Part shown: one piece after another, positions 19,630 through 28,653 of the stretch | Layout: every line of letters starts with the position of its first letter | Numbering within the stretch: the stretch's first letter is position 1 | Source of the DNA: Bacillota bacterium | GTDB taxonomy: Bacteria; Bacillota; Desulfotomaculia; Desulfotomaculales; Desulfohalotomaculaceae | Assembly: GCA_009711615.1 (NCBI GenBank) | Contig: VENI01000009.1 | Location: forward strand, 248,001-312,000 | Length of the DNA stretch: 64,000 bases | Direction: 5' to 3' | Notes under the pieces: generated by a model | Told to the model about the DNA's origin: nothing | What the model saw: only the letters and a program-made list of their open reading frames with translations | Databases searched by the model: none | Program-made: the position numbers and the translations under genes

Positions 19630-20226
19630 TTGAGGAAGATATCAACAACAGTGATCTTTATTTTGTTGCTTGTTCTATTGGTGGTATGCAAGCCAGTGCA
19701 GGCAATGGCTTCAGAGTATATTATCATTGATAAGGGTACTAACCAACTTGCATACTTTCAAGATAACCAATTGATAAAGGTTTTTCCAGTAGCCACTGGT
19801 AGAGCACCAAGCTTAACTCCTGAAGGAAGTTTCAAAATAATTAGTAAAGTGGTTAATCCAATATATTATAAGTTGAAAATACCGGGTGGCTCTCCCTATA
19901 ATCCTCTGGGATACAGGTGGATGGGAATCGGCGGCGCCTATGGTATACATGGCACTAATAACCCCCGTTCCATAGGCACTTATGCTTCTGCAGGTTGCAT
20001 TCGTATGTACAATAAAGATTCTTACTGGCTATTTCAAAATGTTTCTATTAATACTCCAGTTAAAATTACCAGTGAAGGTGAAAACTATAAAAACCTGTTA
20101 CTAGTACAACAAAAACATAAACAAGAACAAAATCAGAAACGAGAAATAGCTACTGAAGTTTCTTTAAAATCTCTACAAGTCATTTTGGGGATTACTCAAC
20201 CAACCATGATGATGTTAAACCCGTAA
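19630..20226 (+). CDS. Exported L,D-transpeptidase (YkuD family)
   Basis: Cell-wall cross-linking enzyme of the YkuD fold, about 198 aa. The TTG at 19630 is the likely start: GGGGAGG is 7 nt before it, and it begins with LRKISTTVIFILLLVLLVVC, a signal peptide. The catalytic signature is IHGTNNPRSIGTYASAGCIR (HG...S..GC.R), with the nucleophile Cys in AGCIRM. An N-terminal YIIIDKGTNQLAYFQDNQL strand is typical. There is no LysM domain. It follows sigK by about 80 nt, which suggests a role in spore cortex or coat-stage wall synthesis, by position only. Confidence 0.92.
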   Translation: MRKISTTVIFILLLVLLVVCKPVQAMASEYIIIDKGTNQLAYFQDNQLIKVFPVATGRAPSLTPEGSFKIISKVVNPIYYKLKIPGGSPYNPLGYRWMGIGGAYGIHGTNNPRSIGTYASAGCIRMYNKDSYWLFQNVSINTPVKITSEGENYKNLLLVQQKHKQEQNQKREIATEVSLKSLQVILGITQPTMMMLNP

Positions 20227-20254
20227 TAAGGCATGAAATAATTAAGAATGTTAT

Positions 20255-20294
20255 AAGAAAGATAAGAGGTGCTTTTGCACCTCTTATCTTTCTT
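20255..20294. terminator. Bidirectional terminator, 18-bp perfect stem
   Basis: AAGAAAGATAAGAGGTGC-TTTT-GCACCTCTTATCTTTCTT lies between convergent genes ending at 20226 and 20302. Confidence 0.9.
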
Positions 20295-20301
20295 AACCGA
20301 A

Positions 20302-21663
20302 CTATTTAACACCATTACGCTTATTGCTCGGAGACAACAGTATAACTGTGTCTTTTGGTTCTACTTGACGATTGGAAATTAATTTGCGCTCTGTCTCTTT
20401 ACCATTAACCACAGTTACTTCGTATGTTTTTATATAATAACCTTCTCGACCGGGTTCTAGGACTTTCATTTCCCCGGGCTTAAGATCAGAGTTTGTTTTA
20501 TATATTACTTTAGGTTCAATTACTTCCCGATCAGTTTCTGTTTTATATTCAATACTTTGGGTATCTTCCTCGTTACCCAGTATGCTAATTAGCAGTTTGC
20601 CATTATTTACTTTACTGGCAATCATTATCGGATGCTTTCCGTCATTCTTAAATTTAAAATCTTTAATATTACCTGCTATGGTGGCATCTTGACCCGGTGG
20701 TGCATAATCCACCAGTTTGGTGTGTGGGTAACGTTCTTCCACCGGCATTTTTGCGTTTAAAACCACATTATACAATGTGGTTGCCACTTGACAAACTCCT
20801 CCGCCATAGTCATCAACCAATTGATTATTAATAATTACTGGTGCTTTAACATACCCGTTCTCTTTTGTTCTGGGGCCAAGGGTTTTATTTAATGAAAATA
20901 ATTCACCAGGTTTAATGATTACATTGTTAATTTTATCACTGGCAAGTTCTATATTATGAACTCGGCCATCTTTTTTTGTGATATCTATCTCAGTTACAAA
21001 AATTGCAAGAAGCTCATTAATATCCTTCAAATCTTCACTGGTACGCTCTGGTTCTTTTTCCTCTGCTACTAATTTAATGGAAAACTCCCCTGGATTCAGC
21101 CCCTGCAATTCTGCTATTGTTTTTTCAATATCCAGTTTCCGGCCCATTGTTTCCGGGAGCAGTACTACTTGACCTTCGGAGTAAGCCACTTGGGCATTCT
21201 TCGGTTGTCGATTATATTCAGTACTAATTTCCTGAAGGGTTTCCCTTAATGCCTGCTTGTCAAAATGAACAGTTAGCGGAAAGTTCTTTGAACTGGTAAT
21301 CAGACTATAAAACTGATTAATCCGCAGAGGAGATATTTCCTTACCCAATTGATAAGTATTATTTATAACGGTTTCATAGTCATAGGCCAGTTTGATGTTC
21401 TTAAATTGCACTTTCCATTGATCGCCCTCGCCATCGTTAAATACCAAAAAACTGTCTGCAGTGGGCTGTGGAAATTGTTCATGCAGTTTCTCCTTAGCTG
21501 CATCAGGTTTCAACCCACCTACTTGAACCCCGCTAATTGCCGTTCTGGGGGTAATATTGTCCTGATTAAGATAATACGTAGAGGTAGTGGCCAGTGCAAC
21601 ACCTGCTATAACTTGTCCCAGGAGAACAATTGATAATAATATTGAGCCTTTAGCTTTCATCAA
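20302..21663 (-). CDS. VanW-family exported protein with G5 domain
   Basis: A 453-aa surface protein. The N-terminal signal or anchor is GSILLSIVLLGQVIAGVALA. Residues about 30-215 hold a peptidoglycan-binding-4-like region (GVQVGGLKPDAAKEKL). The VanW domain follows (about 240-350, GGGVCQVATTLYNVVL, ERYPHTKLVDYAPPGQDATI). A C-terminal G5-like domain (about 375-445) ends the chain. YoaR-like proteins with this order are common in spore formers; the biochemical role of VanW is not known. The start overlaps the end of the PRC-barrel gene by 14 nt, so the two are co-expressed. Confidence 0.9.
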   Translation of the reverse strand: MMKAKGSILLSIVLLGQVIAGVALATTSTYYLNQDNITPRTAISGVQVGGLKPDAAKEKLHEQFPQPTADSFLVFNDGEGDQWKVQFKNIKLAYDYETVINNTYQLGKEISPLRINQFYSLITSSKNFPLTVHFDKQALRETLQEISTEYNRQPKNAQVAYSEGQVVLLPETMGRKLDIEKTIAELQGLNPGEFSIKLVAEEKEPERTSEDLKDINELLAIFVTEIDITKKDGRVHNIELASDKINNVIIKPGELFSLNKTLGPRTKENGYVKAPVIINNQLVDDYGGGVCQVATTLYNVVLNAKMPVEERYPHTKLVDYAPPGQDATIAGNIKDFKFKNDGKHPIMIASKVNNGKLLISILGNEEDTQSIEYKTETDREVIEPKVIYKTNSDLKPGEMKVLEPGREGYYIKTYEVTVVNGKETERKLISNRQVEPKDTVILLSPSNKRNGVK

Positions 21664-22420
21664 CTGTGTTCATTGTTAAATCAATATACTTATCAGCTTC
21701 GGTAGCTCGCTCAATTGTTTCCGGTGTTACGATGTCTCCCTCTTCTGCTATTATCTCACCATCATCAGTAGTAATTGTTGCGGTTACTTTACGACCAATT
21801 AGATATTCTTTTTGCTTACCTTCGAAAAATTTTAGTGGGTCTTCGCTAGTATTCTCGGTGATTTGTTCAATTTGATCATCTTCATCCTGCTCTGCCTGAT
21901 TTTCCAATACAGAGCTATCCTCTGGTGAAACTTCATCGGTAATGAATTCCTTAAAATCTTTATCCACAATAATCATTTCTCTACCCAATGTAATTACATG
22001 GCTAGTGGGAATGTACCCACCCTGTTCCTGCTCAACACTGGGAACCCACTGGCAGCCAACTATTCTACCAGTCTCTTCATCAACCATTATTTCGTTAATT
22101 CTACCAACAATTGTTCCTTTTTCTGTCATCACCTTGGCATTTATTACCTTTACGTTTTTCTCTTGCAGTTCAACTGCTTCACCACTGGAGGAGAATGGTA
22201 TGATGGTGTTTTGAGATTTTACTGTTAGCGCATCTTCACCAATTCCCACAACATGATCAAATGGTACCAGTTTACTTTCAAATGAGTTTTCCTGTTCTAC
22301 AACAACAAAGTCCACAGTGCCATTACCGGGGTTAATAAGTAGGTCTTTAACAACTCCCAAGTAAGCAACTTCAGCAATACTTAAAACCGGCAGGCTAATA
22401 ATTTCCTTGCTTGTCTTCAC
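21650..22420 (-). CDS. PRC-barrel domain protein
   Basis: A 256-aa soluble protein with two PRC-barrel repeats: about 1-75 (SIAEVAYLGVVKDLLINPGNGTVD) and about 88-160 (AKVMTEKGTIVGRINEIMVDEETG). A Glu/Asp-rich linker and a short C-terminal domain (KVTATITTDDGEIIAEEGD) follow. PRC barrels bind partners in photosynthetic reaction centres and in RimM; in Firmicutes their role is unclear. It overlaps the VanW gene and follows the acidic TPR-like gene closely. Confidence 0.85.
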   Translation of the reverse strand: MKTSKEIISLPVLSIAEVAYLGVVKDLLINPGNGTVDFVVVEQENSFESKLVPFDHVVGIGEDALTVKSQNTIIPFSSSGEAVELQEKNVKVINAKVMTEKGTIVGRINEIMVDEETGRIVGCQWVPSVEQEQGGYIPTSHVITLGREMIIVDKDFKEFITDEVSPEDSSVLENQAEQDEDDQIEQITENTSEDPLKFFEGKQKEYLIGRKVTATITTDDGEIIAEEGDIVTPETIERATEADKYIDLTMNTVDES

Positions 22421-22453
22421 AGCTTGCCCGACTCCTTCCGTTCCAACATTTAT

Positions 22454-23680
22454 TTATTTTATTTTCTTTAAAGTCATGGAAAAAGCCTTCTTTTTGACAA
22501 AATTCGGCACTTGGCTGTAAGGCTTATTAGGTATGTTATTCTGTCGTAATACTTTTATTAAATTATTCAAATAAGTAAGCTTTTCTTTCCATGCCTTAAT
22601 ACCCGGGTGGTCAACCAGATCTGGCTGTTTAATATAAGCAGCTATTATGCTGGCAGCCATAGAATACATACCCATTTGCTGATAAGCATCGCTTATCTCT
22701 GAAACTGCCAGATATTTCAAGTCTGGCGTTGGGTTTTGTTTTAAACCGTTCACCAGCATTTTTACTGCCTCACTATAGTTGCCTTTCTTGGAACCAGCCA
22801 AACCTTTTGATATTAGTTCCTTTGCATCAGGTTCTGCTGGTTTTTCTATGACCTTATCTTCATATTTTTCTTCAATTGTTTGCATATCATCATCGCAGGA
22901 AGCGTTCTCTGGCTCATCATCAATTTCTTCTTGCTCTTCTTCTGGCTCAACTTCATCTTCTGTTACAGAACGAACTATTTCAGTATGTGCATAATGTTCC
23001 GGGGTTTCTTCTTCCTCTTCACTTTCCGTATCTGTCTCATTATTAGGTTGTTCATTATTAGGTTGTTCTTCATTAGGCGGTTCTTCAAGTAATTCTTCAT
23101 CATCATATGTATCTTGCTGTTCCGGATGCTGTTTTACGTGTTTATCTATGCTGTTATTAACATTTTCATTTTCATTTTCCTTACCTACTGCCACTTCCTC
23201 TGCAGCTACTTCCACTTCTACCTTAGTTTCTGATTTTAATTCAGATGGTGTTTCTGACGGTGCTTCTATTTCAGGTTTCATTTCAGATTCAACGGTTATC
23301 GATCTGGTTATTTCTTCATGTGAACTATTTGGCATATCTTTTTCACCCTGCTCTTTCTGTGTACTATCATCTTGTATTGTTACATTTAAAGCAGTTTTAT
23401 CAGTCTCATCATTTTGAATGGTATTCTTCTGTTGACCGTTTAGTTTCAGGGTATAGGGCAACAGAAATACTGCCAGAATGTAAATTACCACTGTATTACT
23501 GGCACCAAGTTGGGATACCGCTGTAGGAAAATAAACTAATAGTACATAACTAAATACAGAAAGTATAATCGCTTTATTTCGCGGTAAATATTTTTTTAAT
23601 AATATGAAATTCACAATAACTACAGCAATAACTGTGGCATAATATACCTGCATAATAACCTCCGTTAAGAGCGTTTCCAA
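22454..23680 (-). CDS. Membrane protein with acidic low-complexity region and helical-repeat C-terminus
   Basis: A 408-aa protein of unknown function. Three N-terminal hydrophobic segments (about 8-80) are followed by a long disordered stretch (about 85-270) that is extremely rich in Glu, Asp, Asn and Pro, with runs such as EEPPNEEQPNNEQPNNE. The C-terminal part (about 275-400) has TPR-like helical pairs (AKELISKGLAGSKKGNYSEAVKML). It could tether partners at the membrane. It lies 34 nt upstream of the PRC-barrel gene on the same strand, making a three-gene envelope cluster with it and the VanW gene. Confidence 0.7.
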   Translation of the reverse strand: METLLTEVIMQVYYATVIAVVIVNFILLKKYLPRNKAIILSVFSYVLLVYFPTAVSQLGASNTVVIYILAVFLLPYTLKLNGQQKNTIQNDETDKTALNVTIQDDSTQKEQGEKDMPNSSHEEITRSITVESEMKPEIEAPSETPSELKSETKVEVEVAAEEVAVGKENENENVNNSIDKHVKQHPEQQDTYDDEELLEEPPNEEQPNNEQPNNETDTESEEEEETPEHYAHTEIVRSVTEDEVEPEEEQEEIDDEPENASCDDDMQTIEEKYEDKVIEKPAEPDAKELISKGLAGSKKGNYSEAVKMLVNGLKQNPTPDLKYLAVSEISDAYQQMGMYSMAASIIAAYIKQPDLVDHPGIKAWKEKLTYLNNLIKVLRQNNIPNKPYSQVPNFVKKKAFSMTLKKIK

Positions 23681-23828
23681 AAATTAGAGGTACTAATTAT
23701 ATTATTTTTCTACAAATAGTTAATTAATCCTCTCCGTTTTACGGTTTTTTTAATTTTATCCTTAATTTTAGTATTATAACTTATAAAATAATGTAGTTAC
23801 CAGTCATATTATATAATTTTTCATAAAA

Positions 23829-23854
23829 AAAGACTGGTTGTTATACCAGTCTTT
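23829..23854 (-). terminator. Terminator after ABC transporter genes
   Basis: AAAGACTGG/CCAGTCTTT stem followed by T7 on the minus strand; it overlaps the stop of the ATPase gene. Confidence 0.85.
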
Positions 23855-24632
23855 AACGTTGCATTGCTGCCGCCTGACTTTCTTCCCACAGCATTTCCAT
23901 AATTTCTTTTTTAATTTCAGAAAACCGGGGTGAAACAGTTACCCGATGATCCCGAGGACGGGGTATATCCACTTTTATTTTTTCTTTTATACATCCCGGC
24001 CGTCGGGACATTACGTATATGTTGTCCGCCAGTAGAACTGCCTCATCAATATCATGTGTTATGAACAAAATAGTGGTTTGCTCTTTTTCCCAAACCCTTA
24101 GCAGTTGCTCCTGCATTACCACCCTGGTTTGTGCATCCAACGCTCCAAAGGGTTCGTCCATCAGCAGCATTTCAGGTTTGTTAGCCAGCACCCTGGCAAT
24201 GGCCACCCTCTGCTTCATTCCACCGGAAAGGGTTTTGGGCAGGGCATCCTCAAAACCTTTCAAACCCACCAGTTCGATATATCGCTGGGAAATCCCCTGC
24301 CGTTCCTTTTTACTGATCCCTTTTATCTTTAAACCAAACTCAACATTTTTCTGCACAGTGAGCCACGGGAACAACGTGTAAGATTGAAATACCATCCCTC
24401 GGTCAGCACCGGGATTGGTGATTTCTACTCCATTCATTCTTACCAATCCGTTCGTGGCCTGTTCCAAACCCGCAACAATATTCAGCAATGTGGATTTGCC
24501 ACATCCGCTGGGGCCCACAATCACCGCCAGTTCATTTTCAGCAACATTGAGATTGATGTTTGACAGCGCTTGAACTTTGGTGGCCCCATTGCCAAATATT
24601 TTATTTACACCGCTTACCTTCAGCCTGCTCAT
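23853..24632 (-). CDS. ABC transporter ATPase, nitrate/sulfonate/taurine type
   Basis: A 259-aa nucleotide-binding subunit. Walker A is VGPSGCGKSTLLN (about 38-50), the signature is LSGGMKQRVAIAR (about 140-152), Walker B is LLMDEPFGALD and the H-loop is ITHDIDEAV. The length and the QSYTLFPWLTVQKNVEFGL Q-loop fit the SsuB/TauB/NrtD group. It overlaps the permease gene by 4 nt. Confidence 0.93.
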   Translation of the reverse strand: MSRLKVSGVNKIFGNGATKVQALSNINLNVAENELAVIVGPSGCGKSTLLNIVAGLEQATNGLVRMNGVEITNPGADRGMVFQSYTLFPWLTVQKNVEFGLKIKGISKKERQGISQRYIELVGLKGFEDALPKTLSGGMKQRVAIARVLANKPEMLLMDEPFGALDAQTRVVMQEQLLRVWEKEQTTILFITHDIDEAVLLADNIYVMSRRPGCIKEKIKVDIPRPRDHRVTVSPRFSEIKKEIMEMLWEESQAAAMQR

Positions 24633-25426
24633 GATTTACCACCAGCCTTTTCACTCCAAGGCACCACCACTTTGGTCATCCACTTGAAGAAATAATCGGT
24701 TAGGAGACCTAATATGCCAATAATGATCAATCCGGCAAAAATGCGATCGGTGGCTAAAAAGCGCTGGGCTTTTAATATCATATACCCTAATCCAGAGTTG
24801 GCAGCAACCAATTCCGCCACCACTAAATAAGTCCAAGCCCAACCAATGGTAATACGCAGACTGTCCATTATACCAGGCAATGATGCCGGCAGTAGTACCA
24901 AGCGATATTGTTGCCACTTACTGGCCCCAAGTGTTGCTGCCGCCCGCATTAAATCTCTGGACACATTGGCCACCACATCACTAACCATCAGCACCAATTG
25001 AAAAAAGGTGCCGAGGAATATAATTACAAACTTTTGCATGTCTCCAATACCAAAATATAGCACTGTTAGTGGTACCAATGCCACCACCGGTAGGTAACGG
25101 GCGAATTCTATGGAGGGCCCAAAAAGGGCTTCTGCATTTTTAGAAGTGGCAATAAGTATTCCCAAGGGTATGGAAACTATTACCGCCATCAACCAACCCA
25201 CCGTTACCCGATACAAACTGGCCAGTGTATATTCAAACAAAATCCCTTCATTGTACATTTCATTAATGGCAACAACCACAGCACCTGGTGTAGGCAAAAA
25301 TAATTCACCAACTAACTTGCCATATGAAAACAGAGACCATAGTGAAGCAATTATAATAAATGAAAACAGGGCCAATCTTCGGTGTTTATTAAATTGTTTT
25401 GCTATTGCAGCCCGTTCTCTTAGCAT
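24629..25426 (-). CDS. ABC transporter permease, SsuC/TauC type
   Basis: A 265-aa inner-membrane permease with about six helices. The cytoplasmic EAA-type loop is present (MRAAATLGASKWQQYRLVLLPASLPGI, about 160-186), followed by LRITIGWAWTYLVVAELVA, which is typical of the sulfonate/taurine family. Its stop overlaps the ATPase start, and the binding-protein gene ends directly before it, forming a SBP-permease-ATPase operon. Confidence 0.93.
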   Translation of the reverse strand: MLRERAAIAKQFNKHRRLALFSFIIIASLWSLFSYGKLVGELFLPTPGAVVVAINEMYNEGILFEYTLASLYRVTVGWLMAVIVSIPLGILIATSKNAEALFGPSIEFARYLPVVALVPLTVLYFGIGDMQKFVIIFLGTFFQLVLMVSDVVANVSRDLMRAAATLGASKWQQYRLVLLPASLPGIMDSLRITIGWAWTYLVVAELVAANSGLGYMILKAQRFLATDRIFAGLIIIGILGLLTDYFFKWMTKVVVPWSEKAGGKS

Positions 25427-26437
25427 TTATTCTGCAGCCTCTTTCACGTAACTGGTATCAATCAATTTATCAATGTCTACTTCACTGTCAATTATTCCTT
25501 TTTGCTGCCAGAATTTACTGGCACGCTCGGTAACTTTGAGCACATTGTCTTCACCTTCTTTGGTGAAGAAGTCCAGATTACCCTCCTTACCAAAGAAGGT
25601 TACCCCTTTGGCCATTTCAGCAACATCTTCTTGCTCAAGTTCCAGTGCCTTGGCCATTATTTCATTGCCTTCCTCCGGGTTCTCACGGTAGTAATCGATG
25701 GCATCAAACCATGCTTTGGTTAATCCCTCTGCCGCTTCTGGATATTCCTGGATAAAGTCACTGCGCATAGTGATCACATCAACAATAGTGCGCGGGAAAT
25801 CCTCACTGCTTACTAACACATGACCACCTTCTCTTTGAGAAGCGTTGGTTAGCCAGGGTTCCCATACCACTGCAGCGTCCAGTTTTCCGGCAACAAATGC
25901 AGCACCTGCATCACTGGCAGTCATTTCTTGAATGTTCATGTCTTCTTCACTAACACCGTATTTTTCTAAAACAGTCAAGAAAAAGAAGTAAGCGGTGGAT
26001 GACTTATCCAAACCTATGGTAGCACCTTCCAAATCTTCCACGCTGGCAATCTCTTCGGTGGCAATTATGCCGTCCCCACCAGATGACTCATCCATGGCAA
26101 ACACAAAGGTTTCTGGTGTCCCTTTGGCGTAGTGAATAACTTCCCTGTCCAACACGTTGCCCAACGCTTGTATTTGTCCGGATGCCAATGCACCGGCATA
26201 CTGAGATTCATCTTCAATCACCAATAGTTCAGGCTTGATGTTATAACTTTCAAAAAAGCCTTTTTCTTGAGCAATATACAGCGGAGCATAACCTACCCAG
26301 GTGGCGTGGGCCAACTTGAATTCTACTGGTTCGTTGCCGGTGGTTTCTGTTTCAGTATCTCCTCCACCGCACCCGACCAGCATCAGCATGGCCATCACTA
26401 AAAGTAATGCTGTTGATATAAATGTTTTCTTAGACAC
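25427..26437 (-). CDS. ABC transporter substrate-binding lipoprotein, SsuA/TauA-like
   Basis: A 336-aa binding protein with a lipobox (LMLVGCGGG, Cys about 23) anchoring it to the outer face of the membrane. The NMT1-like fold shows ATWVGYAPLYIAQEKGFFE and KLDAAVVWEPWLTNASQ. It is first in the operon with a permease and an ATPase. The substrate is probably a small organic anion (alkanesulfonate, taurine or similar); no metabolic gene beside it fixes the choice. Confidence 0.92.
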   Translation of the reverse strand: MSKKTFISTALLLVMAMLMLVGCGGGDTETETTGNEPVEFKLAHATWVGYAPLYIAQEKGFFESYNIKPELLVIEDESQYAGALASGQIQALGNVLDREVIHYAKGTPETFVFAMDESSGGDGIIATEEIASVEDLEGATIGLDKSSTAYFFFLTVLEKYGVSEEDMNIQEMTASDAGAAFVAGKLDAAVVWEPWLTNASQREGGHVLVSSEDFPRTIVDVITMRSDFIQEYPEAAEGLTKAWFDAIDYYRENPEEGNEIMAKALELEQEDVAEMAKGVTFFGKEGNLDFFTKEGEDNVLKVTERASKFWQQKGIIDSEVDIDKLIDTSYVKEAAE

Positions 26438-26573
26438 GTGTAATCTCTCCTCACAATAAATTTAAAAAGTCATATTCTACGTATATTCGACATTTCCTTC
26501 TTGCAGTTAACAGTTTAATTAATTAAAGTTTTAATGAATTTTCGTAGTAACCACTGTGGAAACTGTGGACTGT

Positions 26574-26603
26574 TGTTGATAACTCTGTGGATAAAGTGGA
26601 TAA
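26574..26603 (+). promoter_or_regulatory. Cluster of DnaA-box-like 9-mers
   Basis: TGTGGATAA (26586-26594) is a perfect DnaA box in the reverse sense (TTATCCACA). TGTTGATAA (26574) and AGTGGATAA (26595) each differ at one position. All three point the same way between the ABC operon and the PHP gene end. Confidence 0.4.
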
Positions 26604-26607
26604 CTTT

Positions 26608-27420
26608 TTACCCCAACTTTTTTGCTATTCTTTTTCTATGGTTAAATACTTGCACTTCACTATAACCGACGCTTCGGGCCAGTTCCACCGCCTGGCGGTA
26701 ATCGGCACCCACATCTTCCGGACAGTGAGCATCAGAATTAATCACTATTGGCACACCATGCTGGCAACATTTTTTTAACAACGTTGGCTGTGGATAAATC
26801 TCCCCCACCGGTTTGCGTAGACCCGCTGTGCTTATTTCTATTGTCAATTCGTTATCTGCCAATACTTTTGCCACCCGTTGATACTGTTCTAGTAAAAAAT
26901 TATCATCTGTTGGTATGTACTTAAATATCTTAGCCAAATCTATATGTCCGGCAATATCAAACAATCGACTTTCTGCCAGGCTAACTATCCTATTAAAATA
27001 TTCCACCCACACATCTTCCACTTTTCTTTTATCCCATTCTTCTTTCATTTCATCCAAATCAAAACCCCACTGATCTATCCAGTGTACCGAACCAATTACA
27101 TAGTCAAAGGGATATTCACTAATGAACCGAGAAATTTCCTCTTCCTTTCCTGGAAAATAGTCCATTTCAATGCCAAATTTCACTTTCATTCCTTGTTCCC
27201 TGGCATCACCAATCATAGCCAGGTAGTCTTTCATGGTTTCTGTCTGCCTTTCCTTAACCCAGTTATTCATAAAAATATGACTGGTTTCCACAAACCTGTA
27301 GGCATGCTCAGATATTCCCCACTCTTCTATACCTACCTTTTCAGCCTGCTTTTTAAATTCCCGAAGCCATTCAACAGTGTACGGGCCTCGTTCCACATGA
27401 ATATGATAATCTGTAAGCAT
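26608..27420 (-). CDS. PHP-family phosphoesterase (histidinol-phosphatase-like)
   Basis: A 270-aa metal-dependent phosphatase of the PHP fold. Metal-ligand motifs are visible in order: DYHIHVERG, GISEHAYRF, KFGIEMDYF, DYVIGSVHWI, DIAGHIDLAK and INSDAHCPEDVG. This matches HisJ/HisK-type histidinol phosphatases, though solitary copies often have unknown substrates. The ATG at 27420 is used because the upstream in-frame codons encode an unrelated hydrophobic stretch and AGGAGG lies between. No other histidine-biosynthesis genes are nearby. Confidence 0.88.
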   Translation of the reverse strand: MLTDYHIHVERGPYTVEWLREFKKQAEKVGIEEWGISEHAYRFVETSHIFMNNWVKERQTETMKDYLAMIGDAREQGMKVKFGIEMDYFPGKEEEISRFISEYPFDYVIGSVHWIDQWGFDLDEMKEEWDKRKVEDVWVEYFNRIVSLAESRLFDIAGHIDLAKIFKYIPTDDNFLLEQYQRVAKVLADNELTIEISTAGLRKPVGEIYPQPTLLKKCCQHGVPIVINSDAHCPEDVGADYRQAVELARSVGYSEVQVFNHRKRIAKKLG

Positions 27421-27631
27421 TTTTTTCTGTAAACCTCCTGAGAAAATATTTATACGGACTAATATATATGCAATTAGGGATAAAAGCAATAAGTACTATA
27501 AAGAGAAATATATATTCTAACTGCAAATTTCCTTATATTAAGTTTCTGATCTTAAAAAGGGTTTTTAATGTTAAAATTGAATAAAGTTTCTATTTATATC
27601 ATAATCATGTTTCCCTTAAGGAGGCAGTTTA

Positions 27632-28582
27632 ATGAGCACTAATTCAAATAATAAGGTATTAAAAATTTCAGATTACTCTGATACTGTATTTGAACAGGGG
27701 GATCAAAAAAAAGATATTATGCCTGACCGTTACAAGCTATTGTTTGAATATAGCAGGGATATTATTTTATTTATTCGCACAAATGGAAGTATTGTAGATG
27801 CTAATACCGCAGCTATTAATGCATACGGCTACACATATGATGAATTAACCTCATTATCAATCTTCGAAATACGGGAACAGACTGACATAGAATTATTAAA
27901 ACAGATGAACTCTGCCAAAAGTGAAGGTATACTATTTGAAACATTTCATCGTTGCAAAGACGGCAGTGTTTTTCCAGTTGAAGTTAACTCCCAGGGGGTT
28001 CAAATAGGAAATGAATGCATTTTAATAAGTATAATTCGTGATATTACAAAACGAAAGAACGATGAATATGATCTAGAAAAACTGACTGCAGAGTTAAAGA
28101 AAAAAAAGCAGTTAAATGAAGCTCTAGTTATACTTAACACAATCGGTCAGGTGAAATACGCTAATCCTAAAGCAAAGCAGCTTGTTAGTAATATTTTCAA
28201 AACAGATGAACCAGTTAAGGAACTTTCTATTTTTATTAAGAATAATCTTCAATATTTAAACAGTAATAATCAAGTAGTCGGTAATGGACTTGTTGTAAAA
28301 TTTTATCCTTTTCTCACTTACCCCGACATTAAAATAGCTATCTTAAATAAACAACCACAAAAAGGAAATTTTTTCTGTCTTAAGGGTACTTTAACAACGC
28401 GTGAAATTGAAGTTATAGAGCTTTTAAGTAAGGGACTCAACAATAAAGAAATTGCAACTAAATTATATATTACACCAAACACGGTCAAGCGACATCTAAG
28501 TAATGCATACTGTAAACTAGATGTTTCCTCACGTACAGAACTACTTAGCAAAGCATATCAATTAATGAAAGAGAGTAAATAA
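27632..28582 (+). CDS. PAS-domain LuxR-type transcriptional regulator
   Basis: A 316-aa regulator. The PAS domain spans about 30-145 (YSRDIILFIRTNGSIVDANTAAINAYGYTYDEL, then ISIIRDITKRKNDEYD). A coiled linker leads to a C-terminal LuxR/GerE helix-turn-helix (about 250-310: LTTREIEVIELLSKGLNNKE and TPNTVKRHLSNAYCKLDVSS). There is no receiver domain or kinase. The PAS may sense a small molecule or redox state. A good RBS (AAGGAGG) precedes the ATG. Confidence 0.9.
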   Translation: MSTNSNNKVLKISDYSDTVFEQGDQKKDIMPDRYKLLFEYSRDIILFIRTNGSIVDANTAAINAYGYTYDELTSLSIFEIREQTDIELLKQMNSAKSEGILFETFHRCKDGSVFPVEVNSQGVQIGNECILISIIRDITKRKNDEYDLEKLTAELKKKKQLNEALVILNTIGQVKYANPKAKQLVSNIFKTDEPVKELSIFIKNNLQYLNSNNQVVGNGLVVKFYPFLTYPDIKIAILNKQPQKGNFFCLKGTLTTREIEVIELLSKGLNNKEIATKLYITPNTVKRHLSNAYCKLDVSSRTELLSKAYQLMKESK

Positions 28583-28584
28583 GC

Positions 28585-28619
28585 AAAGACCCTGCGCTAC
28601 TTTAAGCCGCAGGGTCTTT
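28585..28619. terminator. Bidirectional terminator
   Basis: AAAGACCCTGCG/CGCAGGGTCTTT stem between convergent genes. Confidence 0.88.
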
Positions 28620-28653
28620 ACCTTAAAAAGTGGTCATGGGGGCATTATATAAA

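Noticed and set aside
21942-23526. Several plus-strand ORFs of 70-93 codons opposite the PRC-barrel and acidic-tract genes
   Set aside because: They are antisense shadows of low-complexity coding DNA, without ribosome binding sites or domain features.
26574-26603. Chromosomal origin of replication
   Set aside because: Only three box-like sites, no AT-rich unwinding element and no dnaA or dnaN gene nearby.
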